DNA of 23,027 nucleotides from Lyticum sinuosum (GTDB taxonomy: Bacteria; Pseudomonadota; Alphaproteobacteria; Rickettsiales; Midichloriaceae). Within the stretch, counting starts at the first letter, position 1. Each line of letters opens with the position of its first letter. The stretch is taken from contig NZ_JARGYU010000004.1 in assembly GCF_034471385.1 (NCBI RefSeq), positions 1-23,027 on the forward strand, in the 5' to 3' direction. This document shows positions 8,421-17,596 of this stretch, one piece after another. The position numbers were made by a program, and so were the translations under genes. The notes below the pieces were generated by a model. That model was not told the DNA's origin, did not search any database, and saw nothing but the letters and a program-made list of their open reading frames with translations.

Positions 8421-8591
8421 ATGGCTGTAAAAAAAACAAAAAGAAAAAGAGGGCTTATTAGAATAATAAGCACAGCAAAGACTGGAACTTTTTACGTTGT
8501 GAACGGATCCAAGGGGAAAAAAATAAAAAAAATGAAATACGATAGAAAAATCAGAAGAAGAGTGATGTTTGAAGAGCATAAAATGGCATAA
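8421..8591 (+). CDS. rpmG: 50S ribosomal protein L33
   Basis: A 56-residue basic protein. It starts MAVKKTKRKRGLIRIISTAKTG, continues with a TFYVVN segment, and ends RRRVMFEEHKMA. The order matches bacterial L33: a Lys/Arg N-terminus with (K/R)IRL.S.A.TG..Y, a basic linker, then the conserved C-terminal 'KYDRKIRRRVMFEE'. L33 is a small protein of the large ribosomal subunit near the tRNA exit site. This copy has no zinc-binding cysteines, so it is the zinc-free type. Its length is typical (about 50-56). The ATG at 8421 follows attattaat with no Shine-Dalgarno. lolD begins 50 bases downstream on the same strand. Confidence 0.93.
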   Translation: MAVKKTKRKRGLIRIISTAKTGTFYVVNGSKGKKIKKMKYDRKIRRRVMFEEHKMA

Positions 8592-8641
8592 TAACTTTTT
8601 GTGATGTTAAAATTCATAAACTGTTTTCATATATAAAAAAA

Positions 8642-9307
8642 TTGGTTTTACGTGGATTAAACATTTCTAAAAAGTATTCTAGTGAATTTTCTATTAAAGA
8701 TGTAAATATAGAAGTCTGTTCTGGGGAAATAGTTGCTATATTTGGTGCATCTGGATCTGGCAAAAGTACTTTACTTCATATAATAGGATTACTAGAAAAA
8801 GCAGATAGTGGTTCCTTATTCATTTTAAATGAATGTATATTTAATCAACAAAAATCTACTGATAGGTTTTTATCCAAGATTCGTGCAAATTTTATATCAT
8901 TTGTTTACCAATTTCATCATCTTCTTCCAGAGCTATCTGTTCTCGAAAATATTGTTATATCTTTAACAATATCAGGTAAATTTCAACAAGAAACTTATAT
9001 AAAAGCAAAGGAATCACTTGAGTTTCTTGAAATACTACATTTAATAGATAAATATCCGCATATGCTCTCCGGAGGAGAAAGACAAAGAGTTGCAATAGCA
9101 AGAGCCATAGTTGCAAATAAACCAATTATACTTGCCGATGAACCAACTGGAAATTTAGATTCAGTGAATTCTAATTTAATTTGGAGAAAGTTGAAATATT
9201 TATCTCTGAATAAAAATATAACAATTCTAATAGCAACTCATGATAATGAATGCTCTAAAATTGCCGATAGAAAAATAATTATGAAAGATGGAAAATTATT
9301 GTATTAA
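8642..9307 (+). CDS. lolD: lipoprotein-releasing ABC transporter ATP-binding protein LolD
   Basis: 221 residues, family length about 225-235. LolD powers LolCE in the inner membrane to extract lipoproteins and hand them to LolA. Walker A is GASGSGKST (35-43). The Q-loop is followed by QFHHLLPELSVLENI (from 90), the LolD/MacB-type sequence. The ABC signature LSGGERQRVAIARA lies near 142-155, Walker B LADEPTGNLD near 164-173, and the switch histidine in ATHD. No ATG exists in frame upstream back to rpmG. TTG at 8642 gives the expected N-terminus (MVLRGLNISKKY), so the start is taken as TTG. No lolC/E is adjacent; they must be elsewhere. The bamE-like lipoprotein in this window is a likely client. 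Confidence 0.94.
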   Translation: MVLRGLNISKKYSSEFSIKDVNIEVCSGEIVAIFGASGSGKSTLLHIIGLLEKADSGSLFILNECIFNQQKSTDRFLSKIRANFISFVYQFHHLLPELSVLENIVISLTISGKFQQETYIKAKESLEFLEILHLIDKYPHMLSGGERQRVAIARAIVANKPIILADEPTGNLDSVNSNLIWRKLKYLSLNKNITILIATHDNECSKIADRKIIMKDGKLLY

Positions 9308-9659
9308 TTATTAATTTTTTATTTTTATTATAAAAAATAAACGTTTATTCATATTATATAGGATATATATTAAATTATATACTAAATAAAATAATATTAT
9401 ATTTTACATAATAATTATTATATATTAAAGTATATCTGATGATGTGATATTTTATTTAATAATCCATCATTCATTTTTGTGAATAATTTTTGGTATTTAA
9501 GAGTATTTTAATTGTTTAGAAATTATATTTTATATTTATAAAAGATAAATTTATATTCAAAATTAATATATTATGTTTTTTCGAAAGATTCATTAAACAT
9601 TCTTTAAATCAAATCACATAATGTAAAAACAAACCAAAAATGCTAATAATAAATAAAAA
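9308..9659. other. intergenic region lolD / rpsB
   Basis: 352 A/T-rich bases with no ORF. ATTTTTTAT (9314-9322) and ATAAAAAAT (9330-9338) form a perfect but all-A/T 9-bp inverted repeat just after lolD, a weak terminator candidate. A promoter for rpsB-tsf-lepA is expected here, but no box pair stands out. Confidence 0.4.
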
Positions 9660-10403
9660 ATGCAAAAAATTTGTACTTTCACTATAAAAGAATTACTCAC
9701 TAATGGTGTTCATATAGGGCATATAGAGCTTAATCCTAAAATGGCTAAATATGTATTTGGTAAAAGAAATAATATTCATATTATAGATTTAGAACAAACA
9801 GCTGAAAGATTAAATATAGCTCTTAATGCTATAAAAAGTATTACTTCTCAAAATGGTAGAATATTATTTGTTTCATCAAGAGAAAACTTTGCTGATATTA
9901 CTGAAAAATCAGCTGTTTCTTGTGGACAATATTATGTAAATAAGAGGTGGTTAGGAGGGATGTTAACTAATAGATCTACAATTGAAAATTCTATAAAAAC
10001 AATGAGAGAATACTCACGTACTCTTCAAGATGAAGATATAAAAATGACAAAAAAAGAAAAAGCTATTCTCCAAAGAAAATATGATAATTTAAATAGAAAT
10101 CTTGGAGGGATACGTAATATGGGTGGTTTGCCTGACTTAGTAATTATTATAGGAAAAGAAAATAAAGTAGCGCTTCAAGAAGCAAAAAAACTACGTATTC
10201 CAATATGTGCTATTGCAGATACAAATTTTAATCCAGAAGAAATAAAATATGTTATTCCTGGTAATGATGATTCTATAAAAAGTATTTCATTTTTTTATGG
10301 TTTATTTGCAAAAGCAGCACTTGTTGGTATTCAAGAAAGTTTAGGTGGAACAGATATTAAATTAACTGATAGTAATATAGTATTACAAAATTCTGAATTA
10401 TAA
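9660..10403 (+). CDS. rpsB: 30S ribosomal protein S2
   Basis: 247 residues. The N-terminus FTIKELLTNGVHIGH then NPKMAKYVFGKRNNIHIIDLEQT matches the S2 family, although the usual QTRRW after GH is shortened here to 'IEL'. Other landmarks are ILFVSSRENFADI, the rRNA-binding YYVNKRWLGGMLTNRSTI, LGGIRNMGGLPDLVIIIG, ADTNFNPEEIKYVIPGNDDSIKSI and a C-terminal QESLGGTD. S2 is one of the last proteins to join the small subunit and bridges its head and body. tsf starts 27 bases after the stop, the classic rpsB-tsf pairing. The ATG at 9660 has no Shine-Dalgarno upstream. Confidence 0.97.
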   Translation: MQKICTFTIKELLTNGVHIGHIELNPKMAKYVFGKRNNIHIIDLEQTAERLNIALNAIKSITSQNGRILFVSSRENFADITEKSAVSCGQYYVNKRWLGGMLTNRSTIENSIKTMREYSRTLQDEDIKMTKKEKAILQRKYDNLNRNLGGIRNMGGLPDLVIIIGKENKVALQEAKKLRIPICAIADTNFNPEEIKYVIPGNDDSIKSISFFYGLFAKAALVGIQESLGGTDIKLTDSNIVLQNSEL

Positions 10404-10430
10404 AATAACTTTAATAATAAAATAATTAGT

Positions 10431-11243
10431 ATGTCAGAAAAAATAGATTTAAAATTAGTTAAAGAACTTAGGGATCAAACACAGGCTCCAATAAGTAAAT
10501 GTAAGGAAGCATTAGAATCTTGTTCTGGAGATATATCAAAAGCAAAAAATTGGCTCAGAGAAAGAGCAATGGTATATGCTGCTAAAAAATCAGATAGAGC
10601 TACAGAAAATGGATCATCTGTTTTAGTTTTTAACGAAAATAAAAATAAAGCTGCTATTATTGTTCTTAGATGTGAAACAGATTTTGTTGCAAAAAATGAA
10701 CAATTTACTCAATTAGCAGTTCATATTGCTAATGAGATTGTTAATAAATTTAGTGATTGTCAGTTAAATTCAGAACAATTTGGAAATGTTATTATAAATA
10801 TGAATGATAATAATACTGATAATAATATGAGTGTTTTAGATGTAATTAAACAGCATATAGGAATCATGGGAGAAAATATTATACCAGTTTCAGCATCTGT
10901 AATGTCTAAAAATAATGATGAAATATTTGAAAGTTATGTTCATAATTCTTATGTTCCAAGAATAAGTGGAAAAAGAGCAGCTGTTGTAAAAATTAAAAGT
11001 AATGATAATACAAATCCAATAATTCAGAAATTAGCACGTGATATGGTTGTTCATATAGTAGTTGCTGCACCTAAATTCTTATCGTTTGATCAAATAAAAG
11101 ATAAAGAAGAACATGAAGACTCTGTTTTATTAGAACAAAAATATGCTATGGATGGTAGTACTAAAATATCATCTATGATAGAAGAGGCAGGATATGATGC
11201 TAAAATTACAGGATTTATTTTTGCATCAGTTGATAATAATTAA
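10431..11243 (+). CDS. tsf: elongation factor Ts
   Basis: 270 residues. EF-Ts is the nucleotide exchange factor for EF-Tu. The N-terminal UBA-like domain (about 1-52) reads LVKELRDQTQAPISKCKEALE, with DISKAKNWLRERAM after it. The signature CETDFVAKNEQF, which contacts EF-Tu, lies near residues 84-95. Two further core parts follow (VLDVIKQHIGIMGENI; PRISGKRAAVVKI; MVVHIVVAAPKFL). An Asn/Asp/Met-rich stretch (NMNDNNTDNN, about 123-132) lies in a variable loop. It follows rpsB by 27 bases and precedes lepA by 48, so the three are probably one transcript. pyrH and frr, which often follow tsf, are not here. Confidence 0.97.
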   Translation: MSEKIDLKLVKELRDQTQAPISKCKEALESCSGDISKAKNWLRERAMVYAAKKSDRATENGSSVLVFNENKNKAAIIVLRCETDFVAKNEQFTQLAVHIANEIVNKFSDCQLNSEQFGNVIINMNDNNTDNNMSVLDVIKQHIGIMGENIIPVSASVMSKNNDEIFESYVHNSYVPRISGKRAAVVKIKSNDNTNPIIQKLARDMVVHIVVAAPKFLSFDQIKDKEEHEDSVLLEQKYAMDGSTKISSMIEEAGYDAKITGFIFASVDNN

Positions 11244-11291
11244 TTGATAATATTATATATTTTGAAATATATAAAAAAAATATAGTACATA

Positions 11292-13106
11292 ATGAATATG
11301 AATATAGATCAATCCCTGATTCGCAATTTTTCTATTATTGCTCACATTGATCATGGAAAATCAACTTTAGCTGACCGCTTAATTGAAATTTGTGGTGGAC
11401 TTGAATCTAGAGAAATGAAGTCACAAGTTTTAGATTCTATGGATATAGAAAGAGAAAAAGGAATAACAATAAAAGCACAAACTGTTCGATTAAAATATAG
11501 CTCCAAAAATGGCAAGGAGTATATTTTTAATCTTATTGATACACCAGGACATGTTGATTTCGGATACGAAGTTAGTCGATCACTAGCAGCATGTGAGGGT
11601 GCTTTATTAGTTATAGATGCAACTCAAGGCATAGAAGCTCAAACATTAACAAATGTTTATAAAGCTATAGAGAATAATTTACAAATTATTACTATATTTA
11701 ACAAAATTGATTTACCATCAGCAGATATAACACGTGTAAAAAAACAAGTTGAAGATATTATAGGTTTGCCAACAGATAATACGATAAATATATCTGCAAA
11801 AACTGGAGAAGGTATAATAGAAGTTTTAGAGTATATAATAAAATATTTACCTCCACCTATTGGTGATATTAATTCTCCTTTAAAAGCATTGTTAGTCGAT
11901 AGTTGGTATGATAAGTATTTAGGTGTTGTTGTAATTATCAGAGTAATAGATGGTAATATATCTCCTGGGATGAAAATACAAATGATGGCAACATCAGCTA
12001 ATTATACAATAGAAAATGTAGGAATATTTACACCAAAGAAAAAAAGTGTAGCTGCTTTATATCCAGGAGAAATAGGATATATAACATGTAATATAAGACA
12101 AGTATCAGATTGTAAAATAGGTGATACTATCACTTCTGTGGTGAATTCATGTTTATTCCCATTGCCTGGATTTAAACCTAGTAAGCCTGTTGTTTTTTGT
12201 GGACTTTATCCTACAGATGCAGGAAATTTTATTCATTTAAAAGATTCCTTAGAAAAACTTTCTTTAAATGATTCAAGCTTTACATATGAATCTGAAAGCT
12301 CATCTGCATTAGGTTTTGGTTTTAGATGTGGATTTCTTGGATTATTGCATCTTGAGATAATTCAAGAACGTTTAGAGCAAGAATTTGACTTGGATTTAGT
12401 TACTACTGCTCCTAGTGTTATATATAAAATTAAACTTCGAAGTGGTAATATTATTGAAATTCATAATCCAAGCGATTTACCAGATCAAGTAAAAATAGAA
12501 AGCATGGAAGAACCATGGATTAAAGCTACTATATTTGTTCCAGAAGAATATATAGGAGATGTTTTATCATTATGTACTGAAAAAAGAGGAGAGCAAATTG
12601 ACTTATCTTTTATAGATTCAAGAGTTATGGTAGTATATGCACTACCACTAAATGAAATAGTTTATGATTTCTATGATAAGTTAAAATCCTGTAGTAAAGG
12701 ATATGCCAGTTTTGATTGGGAAGAATACGATTATAGAAAAAGTGAACTTGTTAATATGACAATATTAATTAATGGAGAAAGTGTTGATGCTTTATCAATT
12801 ATAGTTCATAAATCACATGCAGAAAAAAAAGGAAGAGCAATTTGTTTGCGTCTCAAAAATCTTATTCCTCGTCATATGTTTGTTATACCTATTCAAGCAG
12901 CAATAGGTGGAAAAATTATTGCCAGAGAGACTATTAATGCTATGAGGAAAAATGTTCTTGCTAAATGTTACGGTGGAGATGTAACAAGAAAACGTAAATT
13001 ATTAGAGAAACAAAAAGCTGGAAAAAAAAGAATGCGTTCTATAGGAAAGGTTGATATACCACAAAATGCATTTATTGCTGTTTTAAAAACAGGGGATAAT
13101 GAGTAA
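11292..13106 (+). CDS. lepA: translation elongation factor 4 (LepA, back-translocase GTPase)
   Basis: 604 residues, the normal family length (about 600). LepA is a ribosome-binding GTPase that assists elongation and initiation under stress. Motifs: G1 AHIDHGKST (17-25), G2 region EREKGITIKAQTV, G3 DTPGHVDF, G4 FNKIDLPSAD, then domain II and the LepA-specific C-terminal half with ESSSALGFGFRCGFLGLLHLEI and the terminal GGDVTRKRKLLEKQK...GKKRMRSIGKV tail characteristic of LepA. The ATG at 11292 is followed by a second Met (residue 3), and either could serve as start. It converges with the hemD-like gene across 167 A/T-rich bases. Confidence 0.98.
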   Translation: MNMNIDQSLIRNFSIIAHIDHGKSTLADRLIEICGGLESREMKSQVLDSMDIEREKGITIKAQTVRLKYSSKNGKEYIFNLIDTPGHVDFGYEVSRSLAACEGALLVIDATQGIEAQTLTNVYKAIENNLQIITIFNKIDLPSADITRVKKQVEDIIGLPTDNTINISAKTGEGIIEVLEYIIKYLPPPIGDINSPLKALLVDSWYDKYLGVVVIIRVIDGNISPGMKIQMMATSANYTIENVGIFTPKKKSVAALYPGEIGYITCNIRQVSDCKIGDTITSVVNSCLFPLPGFKPSKPVVFCGLYPTDAGNFIHLKDSLEKLSLNDSSFTYESESSSALGFGFRCGFLGLLHLEIIQERLEQEFDLDLVTTAPSVIYKIKLRSGNIIEIHNPSDLPDQVKIESMEEPWIKATIFVPEEYIGDVLSLCTEKRGEQIDLSFIDSRVMVVYALPLNEIVYDFYDKLKSCSKGYASFDWEEYDYRKSELVNMTILINGESVDALSIIVHKSHAEKKGRAICLRLKNLIPRHMFVIPIQAAIGGKIIARETINAMRKNVLAKCYGGDVTRKRKLLEKQKAGKKRMRSIGKVDIPQNAFIAVLKTGDNE

Positions 13107-13273
13107 AAGAGTAAAAATTTATCTGTGAAAAATATTTCATTATTAAATTTTAGTATATTTTATACAATTATATAATATAGTAAAAATATTAAATGTGTAT
13201 AACTTTGTATTATATTAATAATGATAATAAATATTTTTATATCAAATTAATTCCATTAATTAATGATTATTTA

Positions 13274-14428
13274 TTAACTTTCCACTAAGTTTGCTATTAT
13301 TGTTATTAATGAGTTCTCAGAAGAAATATCACTATATAAAATTCTTTTTTTTTTTAAATCTTCTAATTGATCATAATTTATTGGAAGATGTAATACATTT
13401 GCAATACTTATTTTTTTAATATTATCTTTAGAATATTTATTAATAATATTATTATTAATACATTTTTTATTAAAAATATTTTTATCTAGATTATAATTGT
13501 TTTGTATTTTTTCAATAATCTGATCAATTTTATCACAAAAGCATTTATATAAATAATTCGCGATTTTTTGACTCATACATACATAAGTAACCTCAAAATA
13601 TTTATAATAATTTATTTCATTAAAGGAATTTTTGTTAATTAGATTTCTAGTTTGTTTTTCTATTATTATAGAATAATTTGCTATTTTATATAAATAATCT
13701 ACTAAAATCTGAGCTGAGTTACTAGAATATACTGGAAATATTATTTTTTTTAAATATTTTTGTTGATTATTTAATAAGCTTTTATAAATTTTTTTTATAG
13801 AAGTTTTTAATTTTTTATATATAAAAGTATTATCATTAGCTATCATTTTATATAAATATATATTACTTATATTTAAGTCGTATTTTTGTTTTTGATAATT
13901 TTTTTTATTTAATTCTTTTGCAAAATTTATAGTTTGTGGTACTCCTGTGAAATTAATGATTTTTATATTTTTTATATCTGATTCTTTATTATATTCCTTA
14001 TTATATTCAATAAAAGCATCTTTTTTTCTTTTATACTTAAAATTATTTAAATATGAAAGTAAAGATAAAGCATTTTCAAATATAATATTTTCTTTTGATA
14101 TTTTATATTTATCAATCATTTCGCCTGTTTTTTTACCAACACAATAAGCTATATTAAACTTTAGTTTATCTTTATTATACTTTTTCATCATTGAATGCAG
14201 AATTTCTACTGCATTCTGGCTACATATAATAATATTAATACTAGAAATATTATTATTGATAATAATTTTATTAATTTGTTGAATAAAAGAATCATATTCT
14301 AGTTTTTTACACCTAATTAGTGGTATAATAAGAGACTTTATATTATGGTTAGATAAATTATTTTTAGTTTTTATTCCTAAATTTTTTAGTCTTGTAATTA
14401 TTACTAAGCTTGATTTTTTATTGTTCAA
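13274..14428 (-). CDS. hemD: uroporphyrinogen-III synthase-like protein (HemD)
   Basis: 384 residues against about 230-260 for usual HemD. The enzyme closes and inverts hydroxymethylbilane to uroporphyrinogen III in haem synthesis. The sequence is divergent but keeps the family outline. The N-terminal strand is SLVIITRLKNLGIKT, followed by LIIPLIRC, IIICSQNAVEIL (family: 'ifTSaNAV..l') and AYCVGKKTGEMID (family: 'vG..Ta..l'). Later come INFTGVPQTINFAKEL, a Tyr-rich 'IYLYKMI', IIFPVYSSNSAQILVDYL (family: 'v.ftSp.s...f') and TYVCMSQKIANYL. The extra length comes from Asn/Lys/Ile-rich inserts, mainly after residue 130 and between about 270 and 350. It lies 93 bases downstream of aspS on the same strand and may share its transcript. 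The family call rests on weak, ordered motifs. Confidence 0.65.
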   Translation of the reverse strand: MNNKKSSLVIITRLKNLGIKTKNNLSNHNIKSLIIPLIRCKKLEYDSFIQQINKIIINNNISSINIIICSQNAVEILHSMMKKYNKDKLKFNIAYCVGKKTGEMIDKYKISKENIIFENALSLLSYLNNFKYKRKKDAFIEYNKEYNKESDIKNIKIINFTGVPQTINFAKELNKKNYQKQKYDLNISNIYLYKMIANDNTFIYKKLKTSIKKIYKSLLNNQQKYLKKIIFPVYSSNSAQILVDYLYKIANYSIIIEKQTRNLINKNSFNEINYYKYFEVTYVCMSQKIANYLYKCFCDKIDQIIEKIQNNYNLDKNIFNKKCINNNIINKYSKDNIKKISIANVLHLPINYDQLEDLKKKRILYSDISSENSLITIIANLVES

Positions 14429-14521
14429 ATAAATTTATAGATTTTATTTAATATTTAAATAATTTAATTTATATAAATTATATTGTATAAAAATATTTAT
14501 TAAATATAAAAAATATTATAT

Positions 14522-16384
14522 TTATGTAATAATTTTTATATTGAGTTCTTTAAGATGTTTTTGATCAATTATACTTGGTGCACCCATCATAAGATCATTT
14601 CCTCTTTGATTAAGAGGAAAAGCTATAACCTCTCTTATATTTAACTCATTAGTCAAAAGCATTATCATACGATCAATTCCTGGTGCTATTCCACCGTGTG
14701 GTGGAGCACCATAACTAAGTGCTTTGACCATACCTATAAAGTTATTATCTACCATATCTTTACTATATCCAGCTATTTCAAATGCTTTATACATAATATT
14801 TAGTTTATGATTACGTATAGCGCCGCTTGAAAGTTCTATTCCATTGCACACTAAATCATATTGAAATGCAGTAATATCTAAAATTTTTTCTATTGTATTA
14901 GCTTCATTAAGTATATTAATTCCTCCTTGTGGCATTGAAAATGGATTATGAGAAAAATCTATTTTACCATCATTTAATTCATACATTGGAAAATCTACAA
15001 TCCAACAAAATCTATATTCATTTTGATTAATTAGATTTAAATCTTCTCCTAATTTATCTCGAATTTTTCCAGATATTCTTGAAGCATTGTCTTTTACATC
15101 GCATATGAAGAATAAAGAGTCTCCAATTGAAGTTCCTGTTATAGATTTCAACTCAGCGATCTCATCATCATTAAGAAATTTTGCTATTGGGCCTTTTACA
15201 TTATCATTAGAAAATATAATATACCCTAATCCCTTAGCTCCTAACTCCTCCTGAGCATAAAGATTCATTCCATCAAAAAAGCTACGAGATTTTGATAAAG
15301 AAGAATAAGCAGGTACAGCACGTACTACAAAATTATTATTTAAAATACTATTACTAAAAGTAAGAAATTTAGATTTAGCAAATACTTGTGTAACATCTTG
15401 TATAATAATTGGATTTCTCAAATCTGGTTTATCTGATCCATATTTTAATAAAGCATCTTTATATGTTATACGGGGAAAATTATCACTATTAATTTGTTTT
15501 TTTCCATATTTTTTAAAGATATTTAGCATTAATGGTTCAATTATCTTAAAAACATCTTCTTGATCTACAAACGACATCTCTATATCTAGTTGGTAAAATT
15601 CCCCAGGTGCACGATCAGCACGTGCATCTTCATCTCTAAAACATGGTGCTATTTGAAAATACCTATCAAATCCAGCAATCATCAACATTTGTTTAAATTG
15701 TTGAGGAGCTTGTGGCAAAGCATAAAACTTTCCTGGATGATTGCGACTTGGTACTACGAAATCTCTTGCACCTTCAGGTGAACTAGCAGTCAATATAGGA
15801 GTTTGAAATTCATTAAAACCAAAACAATACATTTGTTCACGAATCTCTCTTATAACTTTATTACGCAAAGAAATATTCTCATGTAATCTTTGTTTCCTAA
15901 GATCAACAAATCGATATTCTAATCTCTTTTCTTCTGAACAATTATCATCTATGCTTACTTGAAATGGTAATGGATCTGCAATAGAATCAATCATAAACTT
16001 TTCAATACGAACTTCTATGTATCCTGTTGGAATATTCGAATTAATAGTATCATTTGATCTAGCGAGAACTGTACCTTCAATTAGTAAAATACTTTCATTT
16101 GAAATAGATATAAGATTTTCAAAATTATTATGTGTTATATATTGATAATATATATTTTCATTATTATCACTATATTTATCATCAATAATTTGATCTTCTG
16201 CGAAAACAAGTTGAACTATTCCATAATGATCTCTAAGATCTATAAAAAGTATTCCTCCATGATCTCTTTTTTTATGGACCCATCCGCAAAGTTTTGCATT
16301 TTTTCCTATATGGTTTATGTTTAATTCACCACAAGTATAATTACGATATATTGATTTTAAAAATGATCCTGAACTCACTGTCAA
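14522..16384 (-). CDS. aspS: aspartyl-tRNA synthetase, non-discriminating type
   Basis: 620 residues of the bacterial class II enzyme. The N-terminal anticodon-binding domain has CGWVHKKRDHGGILFIDLRD. Motif 2 is FRDEDARADRAPGEFYQLDIEMSF. The bacterial GAD insertion follows, and motif 3 ends with GGIAPGIDRMIMLL. A stop lies three codons upstream of the first usable codon, so the start must be non-ATG: TTG at 16384 or GTG at 16378. The residue after 'RRRD' is His42 with Gly following, the pattern known from non-discriminating AspRS, which charges both tRNA-Asp and tRNA-Asn; E. coli has Leu-Gly-Ser there. That would require GatCAB for Asn-tRNA. A strong promoter lies at 16420-16448. Confidence 0.97.
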   Translation of the reverse strand: MTVSSGSFLKSIYRNYTCGELNINHIGKNAKLCGWVHKKRDHGGILFIDLRDHYGIVQLVFAEDQIIDDKYSDNNENIYYQYITHNNFENLISISNESILLIEGTVLARSNDTINSNIPTGYIEVRIEKFMIDSIADPLPFQVSIDDNCSEEKRLEYRFVDLRKQRLHENISLRNKVIREIREQMYCFGFNEFQTPILTASSPEGARDFVVPSRNHPGKFYALPQAPQQFKQMLMIAGFDRYFQIAPCFRDEDARADRAPGEFYQLDIEMSFVDQEDVFKIIEPLMLNIFKKYGKKQINSDNFPRITYKDALLKYGSDKPDLRNPIIIQDVTQVFAKSKFLTFSNSILNNNFVVRAVPAYSSLSKSRSFFDGMNLYAQEELGAKGLGYIIFSNDNVKGPIAKFLNDDEIAELKSITGTSIGDSLFFICDVKDNASRISGKIRDKLGEDLNLINQNEYRFCWIVDFPMYELNDGKIDFSHNPFSMPQGGINILNEANTIEKILDITAFQYDLVCNGIELSSGAIRNHKLNIMYKAFEIAGYSKDMVDNNFIGMVKALSYGAPPHGGIAPGIDRMIMLLTNELNIREVIAFPLNQRGNDLMMGAPSIIDQKHLKELNIKIIT

Positions 16385-16419
16385 ATTTTTTCAAATTATA
16401 AAACACTATTTGATGAGTA

Positions 16420-16448
16420 ATCATAAATCTTATAATAAGATTTGACAA
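16420..16448 (-). promoter_or_regulatory. aspS promoter with palindromic spacer
   Basis: On the minus strand TTGTCA (16443-16448), a 17-base spacer and TATGAT (16420-16425) match the consensus at 5 of 6 positions each. The spacer itself (16426-16442) is a perfect inverted repeat, AATCTTA-TTA-TAAGATT, which may be an operator or a hairpin at the end of the upstream transcript. The predicted start is about 30 bases before the TTG start codon. Confidence 0.55.
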
Positions 16449-16503
16449 GTGGAATTCTTACTTAAGACTCAATCTTATTATTATTAATAATAAAATTATA
16501 AGC

Positions 16504-17427
16504 TTAAATTTCAATATTTAAATTTGTAATTGAATCTATTGTACTTGTACTATTTGATCTACTCATTTTTTTAAATTCATCACTGTTCTTTCTAGAATTG
16601 ATAGAAGAAACAATCAATTGATTATTTAAATTAGAATCTCTTCTATCAATACTATTATAATCAGATGTGTTAGAATTAGTAGTATTTTCATCTAAGTGTT
16701 TATAATTAACACTTTTATCTCCAAATTCAAAAAATACCTCACATAATAGATTATTATGTGGTTTTGATAATTCAGAGTTGCTTAACTTAAAAATAGTAGG
16801 ATATTCCTTTTTCTTAAATTCGAATTTTTCTTCTTCATTTATTAAATGACTATTATAATATGCATAAATTATAGTAGAAAATGGTATAGAGAGCAATTTA
16901 TATAGTAAGTTATTTTTGATTTGAGATTGAATAGTAGATCTACTTAAACTAACAGAACTGTAATCTGTTCTCATAATAAAAGATTTAATTGGATCTAATA
17001 TTTTTAATATAACTATGGATTCAATAATGAGTGATGTCATGTAATATGCTATATTGAATATATTTGTAAATAACCCATTTTGTAATGAGAGAGATTGAAA
17101 TATAGGAAATGTTTCATATACTGCTACAACAAAACCAGAAGGAAGTTTTTTAATTACATCTTTTGCATTATAAAAACTAGTTTTTATTCCATTCTTTAAT
17201 CCTTGATTCAATATGTTTTCTGTAAAATTAGAAATAGAACATAAAATCATTGGGAAAACTGCTATTTTAGCATTATCAAAGATAGAAAGAAAACAGAAAG
17301 AAATTATTTTAATTATTTTACTATCTGATGCTTTCATCTTCATTAGAAATTCATAAGAAATACGTTTAAATCTTTCATTTTGAAATGAAAACGAAATATC
17401 TTCAATTGATAAAGACGAAACTTGCAT
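16504..17427 (-). CDS. hypothetical protein with hydrophobic N-terminal half and Ser/Asn-rich tail
   Basis: An unrecognised 307-residue protein beginning MQVSSLSIEDISFSFQNERF. Residues about 40-68 (IIKIISFCFLSIF and AVFPMILCSI), 122-148 (IFNIAYYMTSLIIESIVILKIL) and 175-193 (LLYKLLSIPFSTIIYAYY) are hydrophobic and may insert in or lie against a membrane. They are interrupted by polar residues, so a standard polytopic protein is not certain. Residues about 240-307 are rich in Ser, Asn, Thr and Asp and are probably disordered. No signal peptide or known catalytic motif is seen. It lies 119 bases upstream of aspS on the same strand, but aspS has its own promoter. A lineage-specific membrane protein or effector is possible. 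The intact ORF and matching composition suggest it is real. Confidence 0.7.
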   Translation of the reverse strand: MQVSSLSIEDISFSFQNERFKRISYEFLMKMKASDSKIIKIISFCFLSIFDNAKIAVFPMILCSISNFTENILNQGLKNGIKTSFYNAKDVIKKLPSGFVVAVYETFPIFQSLSLQNGLFTNIFNIAYYMTSLIIESIVILKILDPIKSFIMRTDYSSVSLSRSTIQSQIKNNLLYKLLSIPFSTIIYAYYNSHLINEEEKFEFKKKEYPTIFKLSNSELSKPHNNLLCEVFFEFGDKSVNYKHLDENTTNSNTSDYNSIDRRDSNLNNQLIVSSINSRKNSDEFKKMSRSNSTSTIDSITNLNIEI

Positions 17428-17466
17428 ATATTGATATATTTGAAATTAATAAATTTTTATAATAAA

Positions 17467-17494
17467 TTTATACATAAGTTTTATTAAAAATCAA
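17467..17494 (-). promoter_or_regulatory. candidate promoter for the 17427 gene
   Basis: On the minus strand TTGATT (17489-17494), a 16-base spacer and TATAAA (17467-17472). The predicted start is about 30 bases upstream of the ATG. Box quality is fair in an A/T-rich background. Confidence 0.4.
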
Positions 17495-17596
17495 CAAAAT
17501 TATATATTATGATGTATTATATTTGTATAATATTATAATTATTATTTTTTATTAAAAATTTGTATAAAATTTACTAATTTTTAAATAAAGATTTTA

